Shown one piece after another: positions 54,928 to 64,000 of a DNA stretch of 64,000 nucleotides. Under the pieces are notes generated by a model. It saw only the letters and a list, made by a program, of their open reading frames with translations, was not told the DNA's origin and searched no databases. A program made the translations under genes and the position numbers. The first letter of the stretch is position 1. The number at the start of each line of letters is the position of its first letter. Source of the DNA: an uncultured Anaerolineae bacterium (GTDB lineage: Bacteria; Chloroflexota; Anaerolineae; CG2-30-64-16); contig CAKZKT010000144.1 in the NCBI GenBank assembly GCA_937124585.1, positions 30,881 through 94,880 of the forward strand, given 5' to 3'.

Positions 54928-55989
54928 TCACGGCCGCCACTGCAGCTCCTCGTACACCTGGTTGTAGTATAGCGCGTTTTCCACCGGTGTGTTCGGCGGG
55001 ATATGATTGCCGACCGCCAAAAAATAACCGGGACAATCCCGGCCGAGGCGCAGACAGCGCTCCACTTCGGCCCGGATCGCCTCTTTCGGGCCGCTCAACA
55101 GGATGCGCGTATCCGCATTGCCGATGATGACATGCGTCTTGCCGTACTTCTCCACAATCGGCTCCAGCCTGGTCAACGGCTCGAAGACCAGGCCATGAAA
55201 ACCGGCAGCGACGATATCGTCCACGAAGAGATCGAAGTTGCCGTCTGAGCAGAACATCACCTTCTTGCCGGCCTCGCGCAGCGGCGCGACGAAGCGCCGA
55301 TAGTTCGGGAAAACGTACTGGCGATACCAGGCCGGCCGCAGGAAAGGCCCAGAGGCCCACACGAAGTCGTCGTGGATCATCACCACGGGCACATTCGAGT
55401 CGGCCAGCGCGTCGAAGTACTGTTGAATCCACGATGCATAGCGATTCGCCAGCGCGCCGAACCGCAAGGGATCGGTGCCGGCAGCCAACAGCAGCATGTC
55501 CCAGCCAAACAACCCGATGAAGCCGGAGATCAACGTGACGTAAACGCCGGTCATGTTCACGCCGAACGGATGTGCCTCGCAGTTGGCCCGATAGTGTGCC
55601 TCGAAACGCCGGATCAGCTCGCTGCGATCCTGCGCGCCGAGCTTTTCCCATGGATCGAAGCTCAGCACCGCTTCGACGCTTTTGAACGGGCTGAGGATCG
55701 TGTCGCGGCGATCCACCCCGCCGGCAGCATATTCGGCATGGCCCATGTCAGACTGCCACGCGCCGAACTCGCTGTGGCCGATCAACGTGCTCCAGAAGAA
55801 ATCGAAGTTCCAGGCGCGCATGAAAGCGATCTGTGCCTGCTGCTTGACCTCGTCCGGGCTGTGGATGCCGACCGCGATGCCGGTCACGGCCTGGATGAGA
55901 TCCCAGTGCATGGTGGCAGAATACTCCGTGCGCGGAATACGTTTGGGCATCTCCAGATTGAGCGCCGCCCAGCCATCTTCGTAGGACAT
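54928..55989 (-). CDS. Uroporphyrinogen decarboxylase-family protein (probable methyltransferase-like)
   Basis: 353 residues with the UroD fold pattern: PKRIPRTEYSATMHW near the start, WNFDFFWSTLIGH, NVPVVMIHDDFVWASGPFLRPAWYRQYVFPNYR, MFCSDGNFDLFVDDIVAAGFHGL and a final GPKEAIRAEVERCL. Such proteins outside haem operons are often corrinoid- or cobalamin-dependent methyltransferase subunits or of unknown role in sugar clusters. True HemE is unlikely, since porphyrin-binding N-terminal Arg motifs are absent. In operon with the upstream MFS gene (57-base gap). Confidence 0.8.
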   Translation of the reverse strand: MSYEDGWAALNLEMPKRIPRTEYSATMHWDLIQAVTGIAVGIHSPDEVKQQAQIAFMRAWNFDFFWSTLIGHSEFGAWQSDMGHAEYAAGGVDRRDTILSPFKSVEAVLSFDPWEKLGAQDRSELIRRFEAHYRANCEAHPFGVNMTGVYVTLISGFIGLFGWDMLLLAAGTDPLRFGALANRYASWIQQYFDALADSNVPVVMIHDDFVWASGPFLRPAWYRQYVFPNYRRFVAPLREAGKKVMFCSDGNFDLFVDDIVAAGFHGLVFEPLTRLEPIVEKYGKTHVIIGNADTRILLSGPKEAIRAEVERCLRLGRDCPGYFLAVGNHIPPNTPVENALYYNQVYEELQWRP

Positions 55990-56046
55990 CGTCGCTTGCT
56001 CCGTTCTCGTTTTTTGTCCGTTTGCCCGCCCATCGCCCGGCGATCG

Positions 56047-57354
56047 TCAAACGGCCGGCGCGGTCTGCGCTCGCACACTGTGGCGTGGCTCGGCGACCCA
56101 GGCCGCCAGCAGGCTGCCGCCCAACAGCGCCAGAGCTACGGCGACGCCGAACATCGGCCGATACCCGATCACACCCACCAGCGCACCGCCGATGATCGGC
56201 GCCAGGGCCGTCGCCGGCGCCATCAGGGTGTTCGTCAGCCCGATATAGGTGGGACGGTCTTCTGCCGAGCAGAACTCCAGGATGATGTTCAACCCGGAGA
56301 CCAGGTTGCCGGCCGTGGCCACACCGACCAGCGCGAAAGTCAGCGCGAGCCAGGCGGCCGACGGAATGACCAGCACGCTGGCCGCAGCCAATCCCGTAAC
56401 CGTCGCCGCGCCGGCCAGGATTGCCCGATGGCCGATGCGATCGGCCAGCGCGCCCAGCGCCAGATTGCCGAGCGCCTGGGCCCCCACAAGCACGCCGGTA
56501 AGGAAGCCCACCATCTGCCCCTCGACGCCGAAACGTTCTACCCCGTACACCATGAAAAAGCCGGTGCCCATGCTGCCGAGCAGCGCAATGGAGCGCGCGA
56601 TCAGATAGCGCAAGTAGTTGGCGTCTCGCTGCAGGATCAAAGGCAATCGGCGCAGATAGGCCGACAGGCTCACGCGCGGCTTGGTCACCACGCTGATCGG
56701 CTCGCGGTTCAGCGACAGCGCGCTCCACGAGACGATCAATGAGGCAGACGCCGCCAGAAAACAAAGGCCGAAGCCGAGCGGAAAACCGTAGGCGGCCAGA
56801 AAATGTCCGGCCAGCGCCGCGCCGCCGATGCCCAGCAGCGATCCCAGCCCGCGGCTGACGCCCGCCCACAGCCCGCGACGGTTGGCCGGGATCGCTTTGG
56901 CGATCAAGTCGTACCAGGGCGGCGTGCCCAGACCGGCCGCAACGTTGGTGATCGCCAGGAGCAAGAAGAAGCCGATCAGCACCACGTCCGGCGCCCGGTC
57001 ACCCAGCGCCAGCACGAGCACCGCCGTCGCCAGGTAGGGGCCGCGCTCCCCGATCCCGCTGATGATCTGAATGAAACGCTTTTTCCGGCGCAGCCCCTCG
57101 GCGTAGTTCGCGATCAACAGCTGCGGCAGCAGATAGCCGACGCTGGCGATGGCCGGAATCAGGCCGATGGCCAGGGTCGAATCGGTCAAATGGCGTACCA
57201 GCAGCGGCATGATCGTCGTCTGCGAGACCATGCTCAGGGCCAACAGAAAGAAGGCCACGTCCAGGACGTTGACGGTGAAGTTCCAGCGGAAGTGCACAGC
57301 GGCGAACCGCTCGGCTTCCGCTCGTTCCAGTTCAGATGGCTCAAGAACGCTCAT
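56047..57354 (-). CDS. Major facilitator superfamily transporter, paralog 2
   Basis: 435 residues, 12 helices. The N-terminus has FRWNFTVNVLDVAFF, followed by loops such as AIPANRRGLWAGVSRGLGSLLG and ALADRIGHRAILAG and the late RPTYIGLTNTLMAP. It is a paralog of the protein at 40217-41572, whose matching segments are RWNFTVNLLDGAFF and RPTYIGITSTGVG. It precedes the UroD-family gene in one operon, so the two probably handle the same compound. Confidence 0.86.
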   Translation of the reverse strand: MSVLEPSELERAEAERFAAVHFRWNFTVNVLDVAFFLLALSMVSQTTIMPLLVRHLTDSTLAIGLIPAIASVGYLLPQLLIANYAEGLRRKKRFIQIISGIGERGPYLATAVLVLALGDRAPDVVLIGFFLLLAITNVAAGLGTPPWYDLIAKAIPANRRGLWAGVSRGLGSLLGIGGAALAGHFLAAYGFPLGFGLCFLAASASLIVSWSALSLNREPISVVTKPRVSLSAYLRRLPLILQRDANYLRYLIARSIALLGSMGTGFFMVYGVERFGVEGQMVGFLTGVLVGAQALGNLALGALADRIGHRAILAGAATVTGLAAASVLVIPSAAWLALTFALVGVATAGNLVSGLNIILEFCSAEDRPTYIGLTNTLMAPATALAPIIGGALVGVIGYRPMFGVAVALALLGGSLLAAWVAEPRHSVRAQTAPAV

Positions 57355-57459
57355 AAAGAAAAGACCACCTCGTTAAGATAGGCACAACCTATCACGAAAG
57401 ACCGGGCTCGTCAAAAAGCGCCGGGATGTGTATGCGATTTTCGGCCGTCGGCCGTTTCG

Positions 57460-57468
57460 TGCTATAGT
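57460..57468 (+). promoter_or_regulatory. Extended -10 element of the ribokinase gene
   Basis: TGCTATAGT (TGn plus TATAGT); -35 not evident. The start codon is 42 bases further. Confidence 0.4.
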
Positions 57469-57509
57469 TGTGGGGCGCGGTCGTCGCGACTTTTCAGGGG
57501 AGACACACC

Positions 57510-58430
57510 ATGCACCACGTACTCGTTGTCGGCAGCATCAACATGGATCAGATCTTCCGGCTCGACCACCTGCCGCGACCCGGCGAGACGATGCTGGCAG
57601 GCGATGTGATCACCGTGCCGGGCGGCAAAGGCGCCAACCAGGCAGTGGCCGCCGCGCGCATGGGCGGCCGCGTGCAGATGGTGGGCCGGCTCGGCGCCGA
57701 TCCGTTTGGCCGCAGCCTGCGCGCCGCGCTGATCGAAGCCGACGTGAACGTCGCCCATGTTCGGGAAGATGAAACCGCCGCGACCGGCGTGGCGCTGATC
57801 CTGCTGGCCGAAGGCCGAGACAACAGCATCATCGTTGCTTCGGGTGCCAACATGCGCGTGGCCTCCGCCGACCTGGACGCGGTGGATTGGGCCGCGGTCG
57901 GCGTGCTCCTGGTGCAACTGGAGATCCCATTTGCCACGGTGGGCGAGGCGATGCGCCGGGCGCGCGCGGCCGGCGTCACGGTGATCCTCGACCCGGCGCC
58001 CTCGCGCGGCTGCCCGGCTGACCTCCTGGCCCTGGCCGACATCCTGACGCCGAACGAGACCGAGGCGAGCGACCTGGCCGGGCTGCCGATCAACGATATC
58101 GCGTCGGCGATGGCCGCAGCGCGGCGCCTGCGCTCATCCGATCGGCAGCGCGTGATCGTCAAGCTCGGCGGCCAGGGCCTGGTGCTCTGCGACGCGGACG
58201 GCTGTCGCCACCTGCCGGCGATCCCCGTGCCGGTGGTGGACACGACCGCGGCCGGCGACGCGTTCTGCGGCGCGCTGGCGGCCCGGTTGGCCGCAGGCGC
58301 TGCTTTCGACGACGCACTGCGCTATGCCATCGCTGCAGGCGCGCTGGCGGTCACCGTGTTGGGCGCCCAGCCCTCTCTGCCCACGCTGGCCGCGGTGGAA
58401 GCATTGCTCCGCCGCGCGGCCGCCGGATGA
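57510..58430 (+). CDS. rbsK: Ribokinase (PfkB family)
   Basis: 306 residues. [25 protein letters not shown] at the start, the substrate motif [31 protein letters not shown] and the anion-hole/base motif [13 protein letters not shown] are all diagnostic of ribokinase. It phosphorylates ribose or a related pentose. ATG 57510 follows AGGGGAG with 7-base spacing. It could supply a phosphorylated sugar for the epimerase and aldolase genes nearby, but it has its own promoter. Ends at the base before the convergent UbiB-like gene. Confidence 0.92.
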   Translation: MHHVLVVGSINMDQIFRLDHLPRPGETMLAGDVITVPGGKGANQAVAAARMGGRVQMVGRLGADPFGRSLRAALIEADVNVAHVREDETAATGVALILLAEGRDNSIIVASGANMRVASADLDAVDWAAVGVLLVQLEIPFATVGEAMRRARAAGVTVILDPAPSRGCPADLLALADILTPNETEASDLAGLPINDIASAMAAARRLRSSDRQRVIVKLGGQGLVLCDADGCRHLPAIPVPVVDTTAAGDAFCGALAARLAAGAAFDDALRYAIAAGALAVTVLGAQPSLPTLAAVEALLRRAAAG

Positions 58431-60143
58431 TCAGCGCCGCGTCAGGCCCCACAGGAAGGCGACCGCTGCGCCCACCCACAGGGCGAGGCTGAGTCCCTCA
58501 TCGCCGGAACTCGTGCGGAGGAGCGCGCCGGTCACGAACAGACCAACCGCCAGCGTCATCCAGGTCTGCCGCGTCACCGCGCGCTCGATCCGGCGCAAAG
58601 CCTTCGCGTGATCGGGCGCTAGGGACGACTGCACGATCAGGTCGCCGCGTTCGGCTTGCGTGATCAGCCGGTCGAGCCGGCCGGGCAGTCGCGCCAGCAG
58701 TTGCAGCCAACCCAGCGCCCGCTCCAGGTTCCGGCGCCAGTCATGGGTCAGCTCGCCCATCGCCAGCTGCTCGGCGAAAGGCAGCGCGGCGGCCCACGGC
58801 TCGAAGTCCGGGTCGAGGGTGGTGGCCAGCCCGGCCAGGATGACCACCGCGCGCGCGACGAACAACAGATCGGTGGGGAACTGGAACGGCAACTCGAAGA
58901 TCAGATCGCGGTATTCCCGCAGCATGTACTCGGCCTGTTCGAAGGCAAGGTCACGCAATTGGCCCATGCGCACCTCGCCGAGCCGCTTGAACAAAACCTC
59001 GTGCACCTCCTCCAGCCGCCTCAGGTCGGCGTTGGGCAACAGCACGCCCGCGTTCACGTAGGCCTGCACCACCCCGTGCGCGTCGCGCGTCGCCAGCGCG
59101 ATCACGTATTGGCGCAAGGCCCCACGCAGCGCCTCGGGGATGGTGGCGACCATGCCGAAGTCCAGGAAGACGACCTGAAACGGTCGCGGCGCGGCCGAGG
59201 TGGCCGTCGGAGCTGGCCCGAGGGGCCGCAAGAAGAGATTGCCCGGATGCGGGTCGGCGTGCACGAAATGATGCACGAAGATCTGCTGCAGATAGGCGTC
59301 GTAGAGCCGCCGGGCCACCTCGCTGCACCGGATGCCCGCCGCCTCGATCGCATCGAGGTCGGTCACTTTGATGCCGGCCACGTTCTCCAGCGTCAACACG
59401 CGCCGCGTCGTGGTCTCCCAATACACTTTGGCGACGTAGATGCCGGCATCATCGGCAAAATTGGCCGCGAAGCGTTCGCAGTTTCGGCCCTCCCGGGCAA
59501 AGTCGAGCTCGCGGCGGGTGGTGGTCGCGAACTCATCATAAAGCCGCCGCAGGTCGACGCGGGTCGCGATCGGCCGATACCAGCCGAGCCAGCGCGCGGC
59601 CAGCCGGATGGCGGCCAGGTCGGTCTCGACCAGCGTCTCGATGCGCGGCCGCTGCACTTTGACCACGACCTCTGGCCCCGGGGCATCGTCGTGACGCAGG
59701 CGGGCCCGATGCACCTGGGCCAGCGAGGCTGCGGCCAGCGGTTCGGGGTCGAACCAGGCGAAAACCTCGTCGGTGGGCCGGCCGAATTCGCCCGCGATCA
59801 CCTGCTGGATATCGGCGAGGGCCTCGGCCGGCACCTCATCCTGGAGGTCGGTCAACTCCGACGTGATCTCGGACGGCAGCACGTCGACGCGGATGCTGAG
59901 GAACTGGCCCAGCTTGATCAGCACGCCGCCGTAGCGAATGGCCAGCTGGCGATAGCGCCGGGCGATCTGACGCCAGCGGTTCGACGCCTCTCTGCGCACG
60001 CGCGCGCCCACGAGCGGCAATCGGCTGGCGATCAAATCCCACCAGATGAACGAGAGGAACGCGGTGGCAAAGAAAAACGCCACGCGACCATAGCGCGGCC
60101 AGTCACGGCGGACCTGAGACGGTGCGACAGCCGGGTCAGTCAT
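58431..60143 (-). CDS. ABC1/UbiB-family atypical kinase
   Basis: 570 residues. Family motifs: KLGQFLSIRVDVLP (KxGQ), the Ala-rich AAASLAQVHRARL, VVVKVQRP with the ATP-site Lys, HADPHPGNLFLRP (catalytic loop) and VVFLDFGM (DFG-like). Two membrane helices at the C-terminus (about 525-565) anchor it. UbiB-type proteins support isoprenoid quinone or lipid metabolism. ATG 60143 overlaps the stop of the ABC exporter gene by 8 bases, so it is the third gene of that operon. Confidence 0.9.
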   Translation of the reverse strand: MTDPAVAPSQVRRDWPRYGRVAFFFATAFLSFIWWDLIASRLPLVGARVRREASNRWRQIARRYRQLAIRYGGVLIKLGQFLSIRVDVLPSEITSELTDLQDEVPAEALADIQQVIAGEFGRPTDEVFAWFDPEPLAAASLAQVHRARLRHDDAPGPEVVVKVQRPRIETLVETDLAAIRLAARWLGWYRPIATRVDLRRLYDEFATTTRRELDFAREGRNCERFAANFADDAGIYVAKVYWETTTRRVLTLENVAGIKVTDLDAIEAAGIRCSEVARRLYDAYLQQIFVHHFVHADPHPGNLFLRPLGPAPTATSAAPRPFQVVFLDFGMVATIPEALRGALRQYVIALATRDAHGVVQAYVNAGVLLPNADLRRLEEVHEVLFKRLGEVRMGQLRDLAFEQAEYMLREYRDLIFELPFQFPTDLLFVARAVVILAGLATTLDPDFEPWAAALPFAEQLAMGELTHDWRRNLERALGWLQLLARLPGRLDRLITQAERGDLIVQSSLAPDHAKALRRIERAVTRQTWMTLAVGLFVTGALLRTSSGDEGLSLALWVGAAVAFLWGLTRR

Positions 60144-61986
60144 CGCGCGAAGTTGCACTTTCTGCTGAGGCGACGCCCAGAAACTGCTTCTCGTACAGCT
60201 CACGGTACAGTCCGCCGCGCGCCAGCAGTTCCTCGTGTCGGCCCTGTTCCACAATGCGGCCGTCCTGCACCACGCAGATCAGGTCGGCGTTGCGGATGGT
60301 GCTCAGCCGATGGGCGATGACGATGGCCGTTCTCCCTTCCAGCAGCCGATCAATGGCGTCCTGGATGTAAGCTTCCGTGATGGTGTCCACGCTGGCGGTG
60401 GCCTCGTCGAGGATCAGGATGCGCGGATCGGCGAGCGCGGCGCGCGCGATGCAGAGCAGCTGGCGCTGGCCGAGCGACAGATTGACGCCCCCCTCCAGGA
60501 TCTCCGTCTGATAGCCGCCGGGCAGGCCAGCGATGAAGTCGTGACAGCGGGCCAGCCGGGCCGCCGCCTCGATCTCGGCCGGTGACGCGTCGGGCCGGCC
60601 GAACGCGATATTCTCCGCGATCGTGCCGCTGAACAAGAAGGGATCCTGCGGCACCAGACCCATCTGACCGCGCAGCGAGCGCTGGCGTACATCGCGCACA
60701 TTTATGCCGTCAATCCGCACCGCGCCGGCCGTGACATCGTAAAAACGGGCGATCAGATTGGCGATGGAGGTCTTGCCCGCGCCGGTCGGGCCGACCAGTG
60801 CCACCGTCTGGCCCGGCTCGATGCGCAGGCTGACGTCGTGCAGCACCTCCATTTCGCCCCGATAGGCGAAACTCACACGGTCAAGCTCGATCCGGCCGAC
60901 GATCCGTGGCATTTCGCGCGCAACGGGCCGGTCGGACACCTCGGCCGGCGTGTCCAGTACCTCGATCACGCGCTCGCCGCCGGCCATGGCCGCCTGCACG
61001 GTCGTGTAGAGCTGGCTCAGCTCCTGGATCGGGTCGAAGAAGCGGGTGACGTAGGCCAGAAAGGCGACCACCACGCCCAGGCTCAGTTCGGCCCGGATGA
61101 CGAACGCGCCGCCGAACCAGAGCACCACGGCCGTCGCCAACATACTCAGAAATTCCACGGCGGGCAGAAAAACGAAGGAGAGGGTCATCGCCGAGATGTG
61201 GGCGTCTCGGTTCACCCGGTTGAGCGTGTCGAAATGCTCGAACGTGGCCCCCTCCTGCGCGAAGGCCTGGATCACGCGCATGCCGGAGAGGTTTTCGGCG
61301 AAATCGCCGACCACTGCGGCGATGCCGGAGCGGGTCTGGCGGAAGGCCCGCTGCGCGCGGCCCGTGAAGAGCAGCGTCGCCGCGATCATCAGCGGCAGCA
61401 CGCTGAACGAGAGCAACGCCAGCTTCGGGCTCATCGAGATCATGGCGATGACGATGCCGACCAGCACCACGCTGTCACCGATCAGGGTCACGACGCCCTG
61501 TGACAGGAGGTCGTTGATGACGCCGACATCGTTGATGACGCGCGAGATCGTGACGCCGACGATGTGGGTGTCGTGATAGCCGAGCGGCAGGTTTTGCAGG
61601 TGACGGAACAGGTCGCGGCGCAGGGTGGCCAGAACGCGCAGGCCGACCCAGGAGAGGAGCCAACGTTGCCCGGCCGCAGTCAAGTAGATGCCCCCGAAGG
61701 TGGCCGCGATCAGCAGTGCGGTGCGGGTCAGGCCGGGCACGTCTCGCTGCGCGATGTTCTGGTCAATGGCGATCTTGACCAGGTAGGGGGTGGCCAGGGT
61801 CAGCAACGAGGCAACCAGCATCAGCAGGAGCGCGGCGACCATGTAGCGCCAGTAGGGACGGACAAAAGCCAGAAGCCGCAGCACCACCTGTATGTCGAAT
61901 GGGTGCATCTCGTCGCGGCCGCCGAAGCGTTCGAGTGCGCCGCCCGGGCCCATGCGCGGGCCGGCCGCGCCGATGGAGAAGCTCAT
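60136..61986 (-). CDS. ABC exporter half-transporter, canonical Walker B subunit
   Basis: 616 residues: six membrane helices (about 45-325) and one nucleotide-binding domain. Walker A GPTGAGKT is at 399-406, the Q-loop in LVPQDPFLF, Walker B ILILDEAT with the catalytic Glu528, and the H-loop His in VIAHRLST. The signature is altered to LSLGQ (503-507) instead of LSGGQ. It overlaps the partner subunit gene by 4 bases. Together they form a BmrCD/TM287-288-like heterodimer that exports drugs, lipids or peptides. Confidence 0.93.
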   Translation of the reverse strand: MSFSIGAAGPRMGPGGALERFGGRDEMHPFDIQVVLRLLAFVRPYWRYMVAALLLMLVASLLTLATPYLVKIAIDQNIAQRDVPGLTRTALLIAATFGGIYLTAAGQRWLLSWVGLRVLATLRRDLFRHLQNLPLGYHDTHIVGVTISRVINDVGVINDLLSQGVVTLIGDSVVLVGIVIAMISMSPKLALLSFSVLPLMIAATLLFTGRAQRAFRQTRSGIAAVVGDFAENLSGMRVIQAFAQEGATFEHFDTLNRVNRDAHISAMTLSFVFLPAVEFLSMLATAVVLWFGGAFVIRAELSLGVVVAFLAYVTRFFDPIQELSQLYTTVQAAMAGGERVIEVLDTPAEVSDRPVAREMPRIVGRIELDRVSFAYRGEMEVLHDVSLRIEPGQTVALVGPTGAGKTSIANLIARFYDVTAGAVRIDGINVRDVRQRSLRGQMGLVPQDPFLFSGTIAENIAFGRPDASPAEIEAAARLARCHDFIAGLPGGYQTEILEGGVNLSLGQRQLLCIARAALADPRILILDEATASVDTITEAYIQDAIDRLLEGRTAIVIAHRLSTIRNADLICVVQDGRIVEQGRHEELLARGGLYRELYEKQFLGVASAESATSRDD

Positions 61987-63767
61987 GGCTGCACCTCCTC
62001 GGCCTGGGGCTGCAATTGTCGTTGATAGATCTGCACGTACAGTTCCGATGTGCGCAACAGGTCGGCGTGAGCGCCGGCAGCTGCGATCCGGCCACGCTCG
62101 AGCACGAGGATCAGGTCGGCCAGGCGCAGGGTGCTGAGGCGCTGGGCGATGACGAACGACGTCCGGCCGGCCATCAGCCGCTCCAGCGCAGCCTGGATCT
62201 GGCGCTCGGTGTCGGCGTCCACGCTGGAGGTAGCATCGTCGAGGATCAGGATGCGGGGATTTTTCAGCAGGGCGCGGGCGATGGCGATGCGCTGCTTTTG
62301 GCCGCCCGACAGCGTCACCCCGCGCTCGCCAACGAGAGTGTCGTAGCCGTGCGGCGTCGCCATGATGAAGTCGTGGGCCTGCGCCGCCTGCGCTGCGGCG
62401 ATGATCTCCTCCTCGCTGGCGTCGGGCCGGCCGAACCCGATGTTCTCCCGAATGGTGGTGGCAAAGAGAGTCGTCTCCTGGAGCACGATGCCGATCTGAT
62501 CGCGCAGCGAGCTGATCTGGACGCGGCGGATATCGTGACCGTCAATCGTGATGCGGCCGGCTGTCGGATCGTAGAAACGCGGAATCAGGTTGATGATCGA
62601 GGATTTGCCGGAGCCGGTCGGGCCGAGCAGGGCGATCACCTGGCCGGGTTGCACATCAAAGGAGACGTTGTCGAGCACATTGTTGTGCTTAAAATAGGCA
62701 AAAGAGACGTTTTCGAAGCGCACGTGGCCCCTCACCGGGGGCAGGGGATACGCGTCGGGCGCATCTTTGACCTCCGACTCGACGTCGAGGATCTCGAACA
62801 CCCGCTCGCCGGCCGCGACTGCGGTCGCCAGGTTGGGCAGGATCATGCCCAGCCGGCGCACCGGCTGGATGAGCAGGCCCATATAGGTGGAAAACGCCAC
62901 CAGCTCGCCCAGCGTCAAACGGCCGGACATGACCAGCGAGCCGCCGTACCAGATGATGAAGACGGAACCCAGGTTGGCGATCAGGTCGAGCAGCGGCGGG
63001 TTGAGCGCTTGCAGCCGTGCGGCCGCGGCCGAGAGCGCGAACCAGCGATCGTTTTGGGCGTCGAAACGGCGGATCTCGGCCGGCTCCTGGGCAAAGGCTT
63101 TGACGACACGCGCGCCGCGCAGGTTCTGTTCCAGGCGGGTCGTCAGCACGGCCAGCTGCTGCTGGACGGCCAATGTGAGCGGCCGGAAACGCGCGCTGAA
63201 GCGCCAGGCCCAATAGGCCATCACGGGCATGGTCCAGAGCGCCAGCAGGGTCAGCGAGGGGTTCATGAGCGCCAGGAAGATGGCCGCGCCGCTGAGCAAC
63301 ATGGTGCCTTCGGCCAGTCGCAGGAGCGCGCGGCCGGTCATGAAACGGATGCGGTCCACATCCTGGATGGCTCGCGAGAGCAGCTGGCCGACCTGGGCGC
63401 GATCATGATAGGAAAAAGAGAGGGCCGAGAGCTTGCGGAAGAGAGCATTGCGCAGGTCGTAGGCCACGCCCTGCGAGGCGATCTCGGTCCAACGGCCGAG
63501 CAAGAACGACAACACGCCCTTGATCAGCGTGACGCTCAGGATGCCGAGCACGGCCAGCCGCAGCGCGGCCATGTCGCCCGTGCGTATGCCCAGATCCACG
63601 GTCGCGCGCACGAGCTGGGGGATGAGCAGGGTGAGGCCGCTGGTGCACAGCAGCGCCAGATAGCCGCCGGCAGTCAGCCGCCAGTAGGGATGCAGATAGC
63701 CGAGGGAACGGATCAGGATGCGCATGAACCCTGGCGACTGGGGGAAAGATCGGTTGGTGCTGGTCAT
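61983..63767 (-). CDS. ABC exporter half-transporter, degenerate-site subunit
   Basis: 594 residues: six helices (about 30-320) and a nucleotide-binding domain with Walker A GPTGSGKS (382-389) and an intact LSGGQ (486-490). The catalytic Glu of Walker B is Asp511 (ILILDDAT) and the H-loop His is Gln (VIAQRLST), so its own ATP site should hydrolyse poorly. The intact signature would complete the good site of the partner subunit. First gene of the exporter/UbiB operon; extended -10 promoter at 63821-63829. Confidence 0.93.
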   Translation of the reverse strand: MTSTNRSFPQSPGFMRILIRSLGYLHPYWRLTAGGYLALLCTSGLTLLIPQLVRATVDLGIRTGDMAALRLAVLGILSVTLIKGVLSFLLGRWTEIASQGVAYDLRNALFRKLSALSFSYHDRAQVGQLLSRAIQDVDRIRFMTGRALLRLAEGTMLLSGAAIFLALMNPSLTLLALWTMPVMAYWAWRFSARFRPLTLAVQQQLAVLTTRLEQNLRGARVVKAFAQEPAEIRRFDAQNDRWFALSAAAARLQALNPPLLDLIANLGSVFIIWYGGSLVMSGRLTLGELVAFSTYMGLLIQPVRRLGMILPNLATAVAAGERVFEILDVESEVKDAPDAYPLPPVRGHVRFENVSFAYFKHNNVLDNVSFDVQPGQVIALLGPTGSGKSSIINLIPRFYDPTAGRITIDGHDIRRVQISSLRDQIGIVLQETTLFATTIRENIGFGRPDASEEEIIAAAQAAQAHDFIMATPHGYDTLVGERGVTLSGGQKQRIAIARALLKNPRILILDDATSSVDADTERQIQAALERLMAGRTSFVIAQRLSTLRLADLILVLERGRIAAAGAHADLLRTSELYVQIYQRQLQPQAEEVQP

Positions 63768-63820
63768 GACGATCTGCCGAAGCGGATCTCCCGCATGGGA
63801 ATTGGTGTACTATGGATGCT

Positions 63821-63829
63821 ATTTTACCA
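63821..63829 (-). promoter_or_regulatory. Extended -10 element of the ABC exporter operon
   Basis: Minus strand TGGTAAAAT (TGn plus TAAAAT), 54 bases upstream of the start codon. Confidence 0.4.
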
Positions 63830-63881
63830 TGTTTGCGGGGGAAATGCACATCTGCTAGATCAATAGGGCAATCGCGTCTTA

Positions 63882-64000
63882 TTAGAACAAAGTTGCCAGG
63901 ACCTTGAGCAGGTAGTCGGTATTCCAGGCGGCCTTGAGGCGTTTGTTGAGGATGCCCAACTTGCAGGTGGTCTCCTGTTTGAGCAGATTGAGTGCGATAT
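63882..64000 (-). mobile_element. C-terminal end of an ISAs1-like transposase (partial, at window edge)
   Basis: The last 38 codons of a minus-strand gene: LNLLKQETTCKLGILNKR then KAAWNTDYLLKVLATLF and a TAA stop at 63882-63884. This is the typical C-terminus of ISAs1-family DDE transposases (LNLLK...GIK.KR...AAWN..YL.K.L). The rest lies outside the window, so whether the element is complete is unknown. The left end of the IS should lie between about 63835 and 63880, upstream of the ABC exporter promoter. Confidence 0.7.

Noticed and set aside
61899..63866. 655-codon plus-strand frame over the ABC exporter subunit
   Set aside because: Antisense shadow; the minus strand has complete Walker and signature motifs.

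Overview
The window looks like chromosomal DNA of a GC-rich bacterium, most likely a member of the Chloroflexota (Anaerolineae/Caldilineae type). This is an inference from gene content: folate-dependent TrmFO, UbiA and ABC1-kinase membrane proteins, MoxR/DUF58/transglutaminase loci, YibE/F, PAC2 and several M42 peptidases, with AGGAGG-type ribosome sites and clear sigma70/sigmaA promoters. No rRNA, tRNA, CRISPR array or prophage was seen. The only trace of a mobile element is the 3' end of an ISAs1-like transposase at the right edge.

Left part (1-17.6 kb): the N-terminus of a Gfo/Idh/MocA oxidoreductase; a sulfotransferase/beta-lactamase-like hydrolase operon behind a perfect TTGACA-17-TATAAT promoter and a 13-bp palindrome; trmFO; a tandem DUF4405 membrane protein with a small OB-fold-like exported protein; an aminotransferase / processive GT2 glycosyltransferase / thioredoxin-VKOR operon; UbiA; then a six-gene minus-strand operon (PAC2, DUF4129-like, membrane protein, MoxR, DUF58, membrane protein); a decayed gene tail; and YibE/F.

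Middle (17.7-43.4 kb): an AGPS-like flavin oxidase paired with a GlpD that carries a C-terminal membrane segment; a MATE/ANKH-like transporter; a PDZ protein; a DUF58-transglutaminase operon; a tyrosine phenol-lyase-like enzyme with a long structured leader; three M42 aminopeptidases in one minus-strand operon; divergent from them a second transglutaminase, a PHP protein and a CNNM/CorC protein; a lipoprotein cytochrome c; two ABC-2 permeases without an ATPase; an MFS transporter; and a clan GH-A-like glycosidase.

Right part (43.4-64 kb) is a carbohydrate region: a GH38 alpha-mannosidase divergent from two Gfo/Idh dehydrogenases, then a minus-strand set of AraD-like, RhaD-like, a long SorE-like zinc dehydrogenase and a SrlD-like SDR. 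A UroD-family protein with an MFS transporter and a ribokinase follow. A degenerate MBL protein and a TPR lipoprotein lie between. The window ends with a heterodimeric ABC exporter translationally coupled to an ABC1/UbiB kinase. Genes for sugar-phosphate dehydrogenation and aldol cleavage or epimerisation are present, but the matching isomerase and a dedicated kinase are not, so the sugar substrate cannot be named.

The most unusual items are: the tyrosine phenol-lyase-like enzyme with a replaced cofactor-contact residue and a leader with competing stems; the triple M42 operon; a RhaD-like aldolase with Gln in place of a metal His next to a dehydrogenase with an extra ~150-residue module; promoters followed directly by long palindromes; and a 14-bp-arm palindrome that occurs twice, 19 kb apart.
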